Of a stretch of 64,000 nt of DNA, positions 14,624-22,403 are shown piece after piece (position 1 is the stretch's first letter; the number at the start of each line of letters is the position of its first letter). This DNA comes from Verminephrobacter eiseniae EF01-2 (GTDB taxonomy: Bacteria; Pseudomonadota; Gammaproteobacteria; Burkholderiales; Burkholderiaceae_C). The stretch covers positions 4,948,501-5,012,500 of the forward strand of contig NC_008786.1 of NCBI RefSeq assembly GCF_000015565.1, given 5' to 3'. Position numbers and translations under genes: made by a program. The notes beneath the pieces are model-generated. The model saw only the letters and a list, made by a program, of their open reading frames with translations. It made no database searches and had not been told where the DNA came from.

Positions 14624-16793
14624 CGCCGGCGGCGCAGGCAGCACCACGGGCAAGGGCCAGCAAGGCGGCCTCGAATTCGTCCTCCGATGCCAGTTTCCGC
14701 ATGGGCGGCAAGGCGGCCAGCAGGCGTTTGCCATAGCCCATGGTGAGCAGCCGGGTGTCGCCGAGCACCAGGATGCCGCGGTCCGATTCACGCCGGATCA
14801 GGCGCCCGGCGCCCTGCTTGAGCGCCACGGCGGCCTCAGGCAGCGCATAGTCCTTGAACGACCGGCCCCCGGCCTGGTCGATGCGCCGCATGCGCGCCTG
14901 AACCAATGGATCGCCCGGCGGCGGAAACGGCAGTTTGTCGATGACCACCAGTTGCAAAGCCTCCCCGGGCACGTCGAAACCCTCGCGGAACGTGGCCGAT
15001 GCGACCAGGATGCAGCCCGGCTGGCCATTGTCTGCGCCTGCGCGAAAGCGCTCCATCAGCCGCCGCTGGGGCCACTGGCCCTGCACCAGCACCTGCAGCC
15101 GCGCGCCCGGGGCGGCGGCGAACTGCTGCTGGAGCGCCGCGCCAATGGCCCGCAGGGCCTTGAGCGTGGTGGTCAGCACCAGCGTGCGCCCGCCCAACTG
15201 CTCTGCGGCCTTGCCCACCCATAGCGCCAGCGCCGGGCTGTGCGCCGGACTCGCCGGCGCGGGCAAATGGCGCGGCACGTACCAGGCGGCCTGCGCGGCG
15301 TAGTCGAACGGGCTGGCGACGCGCAAAATTTCCGCATCCTGCAGCCCCGCCCGCTGCGTGAACCAGCTCAGTTGCTCGTCCTCGCCCAAGGTCGCCGAGG
15401 TGAAAATCCAGGCCCTGCCCGGGCCTGCGGCGGGTTTCTCCGGGCTATCGCCTCCCGCCGGCGGCGCCAGCAGACGCTCGCGCATGACCTGGGCAATGTC
15501 CAGCGGCGACTCGATCAGACGCAGTTGCGCAGCCACCTCCACCCAGCGCACCGCGTCGGGATGCGCCGGGCCGCAGAACCGGGCCAGGGCATCGAGCAAC
15601 TCGCAGCCCCGCTGGTGCAGGCGCAGCAGGTCCGGCGCCATCTCGCTGACCGGCGCCAGCGCCGAGCAGGCCTGCGCGCCCGCCGATGCAACGCGCTGCA
15701 GCGCGCTCTGCCACGCCTGGGCTGGAACGCCTTGCGGTGCCGGCTCCGGGTCGGGAGCGCCCCGTGGCGCCCATTCTCGATCCGAAACGCCTTGCCCTTG
15801 CGGTGCCGACGAAACGCCTTGCGGCGATTCGTGCCCCCAATGCAGCCGGGTCCCGGCCGGCAGCGCTGCGGCCACCAGGCGCAGATCGCGCGCGGCCAGT
15901 TCCAGCCCGGCGGCCAGCCCGCTCCAGTCCGCCAGGCCACGGGCATGCCGCAGGCCGGCCACCAGCAGATCCCGGCCGAAGTCCAGCAGTTGGCCGGTAG
16001 ACAGTTGCGCGCCCAGGAATTGCACCCCGGTCTCGTTGATCTGGTGCGCCTCATCGAACACCACCACGCGCACCGTGGGCAGCAGTTGCGCCAGACCCGA
16101 CTCGCGCAGCGCCCCATCGGCAAAGAAAAGATGGTGGTTGATGACCACCATGTCGGCGGCCAGCGCCTCGCGCCGCGCCCGGTGCACATGGCAATCACGA
16201 AACCGCGGGCAGGGCGTGCCCAGGCAATTCTCGCGGGTCGATGTGACCAGGGGCAGCACCGGCGAGCGCTCGTCCAGCCCCGTCAGTTCCGCCAAATCCC
16301 CCGCCAGCGTGTGGCGCGACCAGTCCTGCACGCTGGCCAGCGCGCGCGCCACGCCAGGCTCTTGGGCCAAGGCATCCTGGCGCGCCAGTTCCATGCGGTG
16401 CAGGCACAGATAGCTGGCGCGGCCCTTGAGCAAAGCCATGCGCACGGGCAGGCCCAGCGTCCGCGCCAGGCCGGGCAGGTCGCGCGCGAACAACTGGTCT
16501 TGCAACACCTTGGTGGCCGTGGACAGCAAAACCCGCTCGCCACTGAGCAGCGCCGGAACCAGATAGGAAAAGGTCTTGCCCACCCCGGTGCCCGCCTCCA
16601 CCACCAGGCGGCCGCCGGCGGCCATGGTCCGCGCCACGGCCATGGCCATCCGGGTCTGCCCCGGTCGCGGTTGAAAATGCGCATCGGCCTGCGCCAGCAC
16701 GCCGCCCGGGGCAAAAACCCCGGCCACCATGTCAGCCAGCGCCGTCGGCGCATCCAGGCCCGCAGGCTCGGTGGGCCCGAGCGGCGGCTCCAT
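14586..16793 (-). CDS. ATP-dependent DNA helicase, DinG/YoaA (XPD-like) family
   Basis: A superfamily 2 helicase of 735 residues. Walker A is EAGTGVGKT (about 66-74) and Walker B is VVFDEAHQI. Cysteines in the segment CLGTPCPRFRDC, with one further upstream, fit the XPD/DinG 4Fe-4S cluster. C-terminal motifs include VASATFREGFDVPG and GAGRLIRRESDRG. The start at 16793 (MEPPLGPTEPAG) is chosen over the longer frame to 16952, which has no homology. Such enzymes unwind structured DNA and R-loops. An insert near residues 320-370 carries imperfect tandem repeats rich in Pro, Gln and Gly (about 15720-15840), probably a disordered linker. Confidence 0.9.
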   Translation of the reverse strand: MEPPLGPTEPAGLDAPTALADMVAGVFAPGGVLAQADAHFQPRPGQTRMAMAVARTMAAGGRLVVEAGTGVGKTFSYLVPALLSGERVLLSTATKVLQDQLFARDLPGLARTLGLPVRMALLKGRASYLCLHRMELARQDALAQEPGVARALASVQDWSRHTLAGDLAELTGLDERSPVLPLVTSTRENCLGTPCPRFRDCHVHRARREALAADMVVINHHLFFADGALRESGLAQLLPTVRVVVFDEAHQINETGVQFLGAQLSTGQLLDFGRDLLVAGLRHARGLADWSGLAAGLELAARDLRLVAAALPAGTRLHWGHESPQGVSSAPQGQGVSDREWAPRGAPDPEPAPQGVPAQAWQSALQRVASAGAQACSALAPVSEMAPDLLRLHQRGCELLDALARFCGPAHPDAVRWVEVAAQLRLIESPLDIAQVMRERLLAPPAGGDSPEKPAAGPGRAWIFTSATLGEDEQLSWFTQRAGLQDAEILRVASPFDYAAQAAWYVPRHLPAPASPAHSPALALWVGKAAEQLGGRTLVLTTTLKALRAIGAALQQQFAAAPGARLQVLVQGQWPQRRLMERFRAGADNGQPGCILVASATFREGFDVPGEALQLVVIDKLPFPPPGDPLVQARMRRIDQAGGRSFKDYALPEAAVALKQGAGRLIRRESDRGILVLGDTRLLTMGYGKRLLAALPPMRKLASEDEFEAALLALARGAACAAGATRSSTTAPAGA

Positions 16794-16917
16794 CGGCGGC
16801 TCGCAAGGTGGGTGAAAACCGGGTTTCAAGGCGCGGCCGCAAACATGGAGAAAGAAGCAAGTGTTACAAGCGGGTGGATAATACGTCTTTATCCTGCCGT
16901 CTACGGCTGCCCTGTGC

Positions 16918-17775
16918 ATGTCCGGCGCCCACGACCACATCTGCATGAGCAAAACCTACCGACTGACCGCATCCACCGCCATCCACAAAGGTGACCGGGA
17001 ACACCAGCAAGACCAGGTGACACTGATCGCCCACGCGCGGCACAAGGGCTGCGTGCTGGCGGTGGTCGCCGATGGCATGGGCGGGCGCAGCGGCGGGCGC
17101 AAAGCCTCCGACCAGGTGATGATGACAGCGCGGCAACTGTTCGAGCGCTACTCGCCCGATACCGACGACCCGCTGGACCTGCTCGCGCGCATCGTGCAAG
17201 AGTCCCATATCGTCATCCGGCTGACCGCGATCTCGTCCGAGCAGGAGCCCCACAGCACGATTGCGGCCTTTCTGATCAACCCGCAGGGCGACTGCCACTG
17301 GATGCACGCGGGCGACTCGCGCATCTACCATTTCCGGGGGGCCGAACTGGCGTTTCGCACCTGCGACCATTCCTATGTGCAGGAACTGGTCAGCCGGGGC
17401 GAACTGACCGAGGAGCAGGCCAATGATCACCCGCAATCGAACATCCTGATCCACTGCCTGGGCGCCGACAGCGATCCCCCGCTGACCAGCCATCTGATTG
17501 CGCAGTTGCAGCCGGGCGATGCGCTGCTCGCTTGCAGCGACGGTGTCTGGCATTACTTCACGACGGCCGAGCTGGCCGCCGTGGTCGATGCGCTGTCACC
17601 CCGGGAAGCAACGCAGATACTGATAGAAAAAGCCCGCACCCGGGCCCGTGGGGATGGCGACAACCTGTCGCTGGTCATCGTCAAAATCGAAGCGCGACAG
17701 GAAGAAGAAACCATACCGGCCAGCCTCCCCCCTCTGGCCGCGCATGAAGGGCCCTCCCCGGTGCGCACCGGCTGA
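16918..17775 (+). CDS. PP2C-family protein serine/threonine phosphatase
   Basis: A 285-residue PPM-type phosphatase. The metal-binding motifs are VVADGMGGRSGG (Asp52), MHAGDSRIYHF, LACSDGVW and GDNLSLVIV, spread over the full domain, so the enzyme should be active on phospho-Ser/Thr proteins. The segment VSRGELTEEQANDHPQSN matches PstP/Stp-like relatives. The ATG at 16918 is used; ATG 16945 (MSKTYRLTAS) is an equally plausible start. No partner kinase is adjacent. Confidence 0.9.
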   Translation: MSGAHDHICMSKTYRLTASTAIHKGDREHQQDQVTLIAHARHKGCVLAVVADGMGGRSGGRKASDQVMMTARQLFERYSPDTDDPLDLLARIVQESHIVIRLTAISSEQEPHSTIAAFLINPQGDCHWMHAGDSRIYHFRGAELAFRTCDHSYVQELVSRGELTEEQANDHPQSNILIHCLGADSDPPLTSHLIAQLQPGDALLACSDGVWHYFTTAELAAVVDALSPREATQILIEKARTRARGDGDNLSLVIVKIEARQEEETIPASLPPLAAHEGPSPVRTG

Positions 17776-17859
17776 TTCCACCAAGGGCCTTGGCAACTCA
17801 TCATTTCTCGATTCCATTTCCATCGAGACTTTCGCAAATCATGACGAGTGGCTGCACCC

Positions 17860-18240
17860 GATTGCTCCCATGAGAAATCCCATGGTGGGGCGGTGATGAT
17901 TCGAGGCGCAGCCGATCACCGTCCGCTTCGAAGCGCCAGGTGCCCGAGCCAAGCTGCGGCGAAGTGCGCTCGATGATCGTCAGCAGCATTTCGACGTCGC
18001 CGCCGCTGTGCGCCAGGTAGGCGCGCGCGCTGTCCGAGCCTTGCCGGTGCACTGCCTGTTCCAGCGCGCCTGAGTGCACGGGTGTCCGGCGGCAGCAGGC
18101 GAAACATGGCCATCAGTGCATCGGGCCGCAGCAGTAAATAGCGGCGCGCTCCATCGTGCTCCATCGCGCAGTTCGCCCGCAGCATCGTCGCAGACGAGCC
18201 TGTCCTTGAACGCCGGCACCGGCTCGCCTGCATCAGCCAT
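17860..18240 (-). pseudogene. Frameshifted gene, probable V4R/hydrocarbon-binding-type protein
   Basis: Three consecutive reverse frames together give one protein-like sequence. It starts MADAGEPVPAFKDRLVCDD at 18240, continues as ARRYLLLRPDALMAMFRLLPPD, then ALEQAVHRQGSDSARAYLAHSG through ERTSPQLGSGTWRFE. The first shift coincides with a 10-bp tandem duplication (GCTCCATCGT/GCTCCATCGC at 18148-18167). The second lies near 18070. The pattern resembles small V4R-domain proteins, but that is recalled similarity, not a search. It sits just downstream of the racemase-fold gene and was probably the last member of that operon. Confidence 0.6.
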
Positions 18241-19021
18241 GGTTCAGGAACTCATCCAGCGTCTTCTCGTTCGGCAGCGCGAACCCGGAGTGCGCCACGC
18301 GGCTGGTGACTGCGGCACCCAGGCGGCGAAGATTCACCGCCATTTCGGCGGCCTTCAGCACCACGGTCACACCGTTGACGATGGGCGCGCCGTCGACATG
18401 GGCGCCCGGTGCGCCGAAAAGCATCATGGGAATGCCGCCGGTGGGCACGATGACGTCGGCACCCGCGTCCATCAACCGGCGGGCTTCGCGCACAAACACC
18501 TGTTCCAACTCCGCCTTCTTCTCGGGCGAGGCAAAGGCCTCCATCCAGTCGGCCATCGTGGCGTTGACGGCGCGAATCCCGGCCACACGCCGCTCCAGGC
18601 CGTAGCGCCGTACCTGGTCTGCATGCGTCGGGATGAAGGCGTGGTTGATGGCCAGCAGCCCCAGCTTGCGCCCGAGCGTGCAAGCGTGCAACAGGCTGGT
18701 CTCGCCCAGCCCCAGCACCGGGATGTTCACCGAGGCGCGCGCCTCGTACAGGCCGACATCCTGGAAGTGGTTCATGAAGAACACGTCGTAGCTCTCTCGC
18801 TCGGCGCGGATCGCGTTGCGGATCACCTCGCGCGAGAAGCGAAACTCGGACAGCGCATGCACGGTGGTGACGGAGGGCGTGGTGGTGTGGAAATCGACCT
18901 CGAACGCCGGGTCGACACAGGCCTGCATGTGCGGCAGCAACTGCGCCAGATAAGTGCGGTGGCCCACATGGTCCGTGGCGCCCTGCGCCCAGATGCGGAA
19001 CTTGATCCTGGATGCATTCAT
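18233..19021 (-). CDS. Asp/Glu/hydantoin racemase-superfamily protein
   Basis: A 262-residue protein with the fold markers of the Asp/Glu/hydantoin racemase superfamily, for example YDVFFMNHFQDVGLYEAR, IPVLGLGETSLLHA and DAGADVIVPTGGIPM. In hydantoin racemases the two catalytic cysteines sit in the positions here occupied by His/Phe (MNHFQD) and Gly (PTGGIP). Both therefore appear to be missing, so classical racemisation is doubtful. The start at 19021 gives MNASRIKFRIW. It is the third gene of an operon with an FAD oxidase (2-bp gap) and an aldolase, pointing to catabolism of a hydroxy- or amino-acid. Confidence 0.8.
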   Translation of the reverse strand: MNASRIKFRIWAQGATDHVGHRTYLAQLLPHMQACVDPAFEVDFHTTTPSVTTVHALSEFRFSREVIRNAIRAERESYDVFFMNHFQDVGLYEARASVNIPVLGLGETSLLHACTLGRKLGLLAINHAFIPTHADQVRRYGLERRVAGIRAVNATMADWMEAFASPEKKAELEQVFVREARRLMDAGADVIVPTGGIPMMLFGAPGAHVDGAPIVNGVTVVLKAAEMAVNLRRLGAAVTSRVAHSGFALPNEKTLDEFLNHG

Positions 19022-19023
19022 GC

Positions 19024-20412
19024 TCAGATCACCTTTCCGGGGTTGAGGATGCCCTTGGGGTCCAACGCGTTCTTCACAGCGCGCATCGCCGCCAGTTCTG
19101 CGGGGCTGCGCGTGTGGCCCAGTACCTTGCGCTTGAGCAGGCCGATGCCGTGCTCGGCAGAAACGGCGCCGCGGTAACGCCGTGTCAGGTCGTACACCCG
19201 TTCTTCGATCTGCGCGCGGGTCTCCGGCCGGCCGCCGTCGGCATGCGCGATCACATGCAGGTTGCCGTCGCCAAGATGGCCGTAGACCAGGGCGGTGCCG
19301 TTCGGCCAGTGCTCGCGCAGCAGGGCTTCGCACTCCAGCGCAGCGCGGCCGATGTCCGCGATCGCAAAGCTCACGTCGAACGCCGCCATGCCGGGCAACA
19401 GCACAGGCAATTGCGCTGTGGCATCGCGCACCGCCCACAGCGAGCGAGCGTCCGTGCTGGAGCGCGCTACGGCGGCATCCTCGATCACGCCTTCTTCCAG
19501 CATGCGGGCCAGGAAGTCATCGAAGGCCGCAGGGTGGTGCACATCGTCGGCGCCTGCGCTTTCCATCAGCACATTCATCGCGTGACGGCCCGGCAACGGT
19601 GCGCGCAATCCCTTGACCTTCTCCATCATGAAGTCGAGGTAGCCGGGCCACATCACCTCGAAGGCCGACACGCCCCCCGGTAGTTCCGCCTGCGCGCGCT
19701 GCAGCAGCGCGGTCACCGCTTCGTAGTTCGGCAGGCCGCACCAGGCGGTGGACACCGACCGTGGCTGCGGATGCAGCTTCAGCACCACGCGCGTGACGAT
19801 ACCCAGCGTGCCTTCGGCCCCGGCCAGAAGGTGGCGCAAGTCGTAGCCGGTGTTGTTCTTCACCATCTTGTGCAGGCCGCCGATCACGCTGCCGTCGGCG
19901 AGCACCGCCTCGATGCCCAGCACCTGGTCGCGCATGGTGCCGTAGCGGATGACTCGGTTGCCTCCGGCATTGGTGGAGAGGTTGCCGCCAATGGTGCATG
20001 TACCGCGCGCGCCCAGGTCCAGTGCGAACAGGAAGCCGGCGGCCCCGGCGGCTTCCTGCACCGCCTCGAGCGTGCAACCGGCCTGCGCGGTGAGCGTGCC
20101 GGAGATCGCATCGACCTCTTCGACTGCGTTCATGCGCTCCAGGCTCACCGCGACTTCGCCGGGAGCGCAGCAAGCGCCGCCAGCAAGGCCCGTCAGACCG
20201 CCTTGCGCAACCACTGGCTGCCCGAACTCGTTGCAGATGTGCAGCATGCGCGCCAGTTGCCCGGTGCTGTATGGCCGCAGCAGAGCGCGCGGCACGCTGG
20301 CCGGCACGCCGCTCCAGTCGCCGTGACGCCGGTCAGGGATGCCGAGGCCGGTGGCCACGAGATCGGCGCCGAGCACCCGGATCAGGGCATCGATGGCTTG
20401 TTCATTGCGCAT
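19024..20412 (-). CDS. FAD-binding oxidoreductase, GlcD / D-lactate dehydrogenase-like
   Basis: A 462-residue FAD-linked 2-hydroxyacid dehydrogenase of the VAO/PCMH superfamily. The FAD-binding segment has VVAQGGLTGLAGGA and GGNLSTNAGGNRVIRYG. The C-terminal substrate domain ends with VSAEHGIGLLKR, the usual site of catalytic His. Members oxidise glycolate, D-lactate or D-2-hydroxyglutarate to 2-oxoacids with electrons passed to the quinone pool or ETF. Genes for a separate iron-sulphur subunit are absent. The gene lies between the aldolase and the racemase-fold protein, so its oxoacid product may be the aldolase substrate or product. Confidence 0.88.
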   Translation of the reverse strand: MRNEQAIDALIRVLGADLVATGLGIPDRRHGDWSGVPASVPRALLRPYSTGQLARMLHICNEFGQPVVAQGGLTGLAGGACCAPGEVAVSLERMNAVEEVDAISGTLTAQAGCTLEAVQEAAGAAGFLFALDLGARGTCTIGGNLSTNAGGNRVIRYGTMRDQVLGIEAVLADGSVIGGLHKMVKNNTGYDLRHLLAGAEGTLGIVTRVVLKLHPQPRSVSTAWCGLPNYEAVTALLQRAQAELPGGVSAFEVMWPGYLDFMMEKVKGLRAPLPGRHAMNVLMESAGADDVHHPAAFDDFLARMLEEGVIEDAAVARSSTDARSLWAVRDATAQLPVLLPGMAAFDVSFAIADIGRAALECEALLREHWPNGTALVYGHLGDGNLHVIAHADGGRPETRAQIEERVYDLTRRYRGAVSAEHGIGLLKRKVLGHTRSPAELAAMRAVKNALDPKGILNPGKVI

Positions 20413-20438
20413 GTGGGGAAGGTCTTTCGTCTGGAAGG

Positions 20439-21194
20439 TCAGGACCGGGCCGCCTGCACCGCCTCGGCGAAGCCGCGTGCGGCCAGGCCGATGTCATTGG
20501 CGACCACGGCCAACTCGTAGCCCTCGGCGAACGCCTGCCGGGCGGCGACAGCGTCGGAGGTGAACAGCCCGCAGGGAAGGCCCTGTTGGTGGGCGATGTC
20601 GCGGATGCGCGCGCAGCAGGCCTTCAGTTGCCCGGGGCTGGCATCCGGCATCGACAGTTGCAGGTCGCCAGTGCCGACGAAGATGAAGTCGATGCCGGCG
20701 ACGGCACAGATCGCCTCTGCGTTCTGCGCACCCAGCGCGGTCTCGATCATCGCGCCTACAGCAACATGCCGGTTGACGGCCAGCATGCTGTCGGCACCCG
20801 CCAGCAGCGGCCGCACGCCGCCGCCCGAGCGCCTGCCCTGCGGCGGATAGCGGCTGGCGCCGGCCAGGACGCGCGCATCGTCCGCGCTTTCCACCAGTGG
20901 CGCCATGACTGCGGCCACGCCAGCATCGAGCGCGGCGCCGACGGCCGGCGCCGAAAAATCGGCCGTCCGCGCAATGACGGAAGTGCACACCCCCGCAATG
21001 CCTGCGGCGGCCTCGAGCGATCCGCGCTCCCACAGGCCATGCTGGAGGTCGAGCACGATGGCGGCCGGCACGGACCGTGCGGCGATTTCGGCCAGCGCAG
21101 CGCTGCCGAGGGCCAGCCACACCAGGGGCAGCACCGTGCCACGTTCCAGCCGAATCTTGAAGGGATGCTCGAACGGCGGTGCTTGCGAGTTCAT
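20439..21194 (-). CDS. HpcH/HpaI aldolase family protein
   Basis: A 251-residue class II aldolase of the HpaI/GarL type, which cleaves 2-keto-3-deoxy acids to pyruvate plus an aldehyde. Visible family features are IVLDLQHGLWE (catalytic His with nearby acid), the metal-ligand region MIETALGAQNAEAI and FVGTGDLQLSM. The start at 21194 (MNSQAPPFEHPF) follows a promoter-bearing intergenic region; the longer frame to 21284 would run into the promoter. It is the first gene of the operon and diverges from the GntR regulator. Confidence 0.88.
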   Translation of the reverse strand: MNSQAPPFEHPFKIRLERGTVLPLVWLALGSAALAEIAARSVPAAIVLDLQHGLWERGSLEAAAGIAGVCTSVIARTADFSAPAVGAALDAGVAAVMAPLVESADDARVLAGASRYPPQGRRSGGGVRPLLAGADSMLAVNRHVAVGAMIETALGAQNAEAICAVAGIDFIFVGTGDLQLSMPDASPGQLKACCARIRDIAHQQGLPCGLFTSDAVAARQAFAEGYELAVVANDIGLAARGFAEAVQAARS

Positions 21195-21265
21195 GGGGGG
21201 AAGCGCTCCACTGCTTTTCGCCCCGGCCACCACGGCCGGGAATCGTGCTTGAAGCGGTTGACAAC

Positions 21266-21295
21266 AGTATATTGTTCGTGTCACATTGAAGTCAA
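21266..21295 (-). promoter_or_regulatory. Predicted sigma70 promoter of the aldolase operon
   Basis: On the reverse strand TTGACT (21290-21295) and TATACT (21266-21271) are separated by 18 bp and point at the aldolase gene at 21194. Each hexamer matches the sigma70 consensus at five of six positions. Confidence 0.6.
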
Positions 21296-21298
21296 TGT
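21283..21298. promoter_or_regulatory. Candidate GntR operator
   Basis: A perfect inverted repeat, ACATTGA-AG-TCAATGT, covers the -35 box of the aldolase promoter. A second, imperfect palindrome AACAGTATATTGTT (21263-21276) covers the -10 box. The divergent GntR-family gene makes these the natural repressor sites, by inference. Confidence 0.5.
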
Positions 21299-21467
21299 CC
21301 AGTCTTGTCCTTCAAGCCTGAACCCAGTTGGAAACCACTGGCAAAGCGAGGAAGCAGCTTCTGCAAACGGAAAATTGCGTTTCGTGCCCGCTTCGGCGGT
21401 CATTTTCAGAGGAAAAAAACGTGAATCGAATGCCGGATCAAGATCAAACCGTATACGGAAACCCATC

Positions 21468-22163
21468 GTGGCTCGTTCAACCTCGCCTTTGAAGGACTTG
21501 CCGGCGGCGCAGCCGCAGAGCCGCCAGAGCCTCAGCGCCATCGCCTACGACGCCCTGCGCGGCCGGCTGCGCACCGGCCTGGTGACGCCGGACGATCGCA
21601 TGGTGGATATCGAGATTGCGGCGCAGTTGGGCATGTCGCGCATGCCCGTTCGCGAGGCCCTGCTGCAACTGGTGGCAGAGGGCGTCCTGGTCAGTACCGC
21701 GCGCGGCTATCGCATCCCCGCCCTGGATCCGAAGGACGTGATGGAAGTGTTCGAACTGCGCAAGCTGCTGGAGCCGCGTGCTGCGGCGCTCGCCGCTCGC
21801 GACCTGTCGCGGGCGGGCATCTCGCAGTTGAGCGCAGCGCTGAGCGAGGCCAGGGCCGCCCAGGCCCCGGAGGATTTCCCGCGCCTGTTCCGCGCCAACG
21901 TGGATTTCCGTGAGACCTGGCTGGGCGCCGTGCGCAACAAGCGGCTGGCGGCGATGATCATGCGTTGTTCCGACCAGGTGTTGACCGTGCGGATGTCCAC
22001 CTTGCGTGGGTCCGGTATCCATCCGGTCGTGGTCGCCGGGCTGCAGGATCTGTATACGAGCTTTGCACGCCATGACTCGGTCGCCGCGCACGACAGCATG
22101 TTCAGGTTCGTGCTGGCGGCAGAGAGCGCCTACGTAGCCCTGAGCGCAACGAGCAAGCCATGA
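21468..22163 (+). CDS. GntR-family transcriptional regulator (FadR/VanR-like)
   Basis: A 231-residue regulator. The N-terminal winged helix-turn-helix spans LSAIAYDALRGRLRTG through MSRMPVREALLQLVAEG and VSTARGYRIPAL. It is followed by an FCD-type all-helical effector domain (VMEVFELRKLLEPRAAALAA). The GTG at 21468 is the best start because no ATG precedes the HTH in frame; the frame stays open far upstream only as a shadow. Divergent from the aldolase operon and upstream of the ABC transporter, it probably represses one or both in response to a carboxylic-acid ligand. Confidence 0.87.
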   Translation: MARSTSPLKDLPAAQPQSRQSLSAIAYDALRGRLRTGLVTPDDRMVDIEIAAQLGMSRMPVREALLQLVAEGVLVSTARGYRIPALDPKDVMEVFELRKLLEPRAAALAARDLSRAGISQLSAALSEARAAQAPEDFPRLFRANVDFRETWLGAVRNKRLAAMIMRCSDQVLTVRMSTLRGSGIHPVVVAGLQDLYTSFARHDSVAAHDSMFRFVLAAESAYVALSATSKP

Positions 22164-22175
22164 ACGCCGTCCCTA

Positions 22176-22335
22176 GTGTCGCGTCACCGATCATCTGTCG
22201 GTCTGCGCTGGCCATCGAAGCGCATCGCGGCGTTGCATCGCTTGCCAATACAGCTCGGTATGGGCAAGCGATGCGCCTTGCGCTGCGCTCCGATGGCTGC
22301 GCGCAGCCTACGACATCTGATCCGTGACGCGACAC
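22176..22335. mobile_element. Miniature inverted-repeat element, copy A
   Basis: A 160-bp non-coding element whose ends are GTGTCGCGTCAC and its inverse GTGACGCGACAC, extending as imperfect inverted repeats of about 50 bp. The centre carries another hairpin based on GCATCGCTTGCC. The left flank is C-TA-G, and the right flanking TA has decayed to CA. A second copy in inverted orientation lies at 40404-40562. It lies between the GntR gene and the binding-protein gene. Confidence 0.85.
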
Positions 22336-22403
22336 CAGGTCGCACCACGCACCACCGCTGCGCGACGGTTCGCACTCCCCTTCACCCGGAAGAGAAATGC
22401 ACC

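Noticed and set aside
15720..15840. Repetitive sequence inside the helicase gene as an inserted element
   Set aside because: The frame is uninterrupted and the repeats are short and imperfect, fitting a disordered protein linker.
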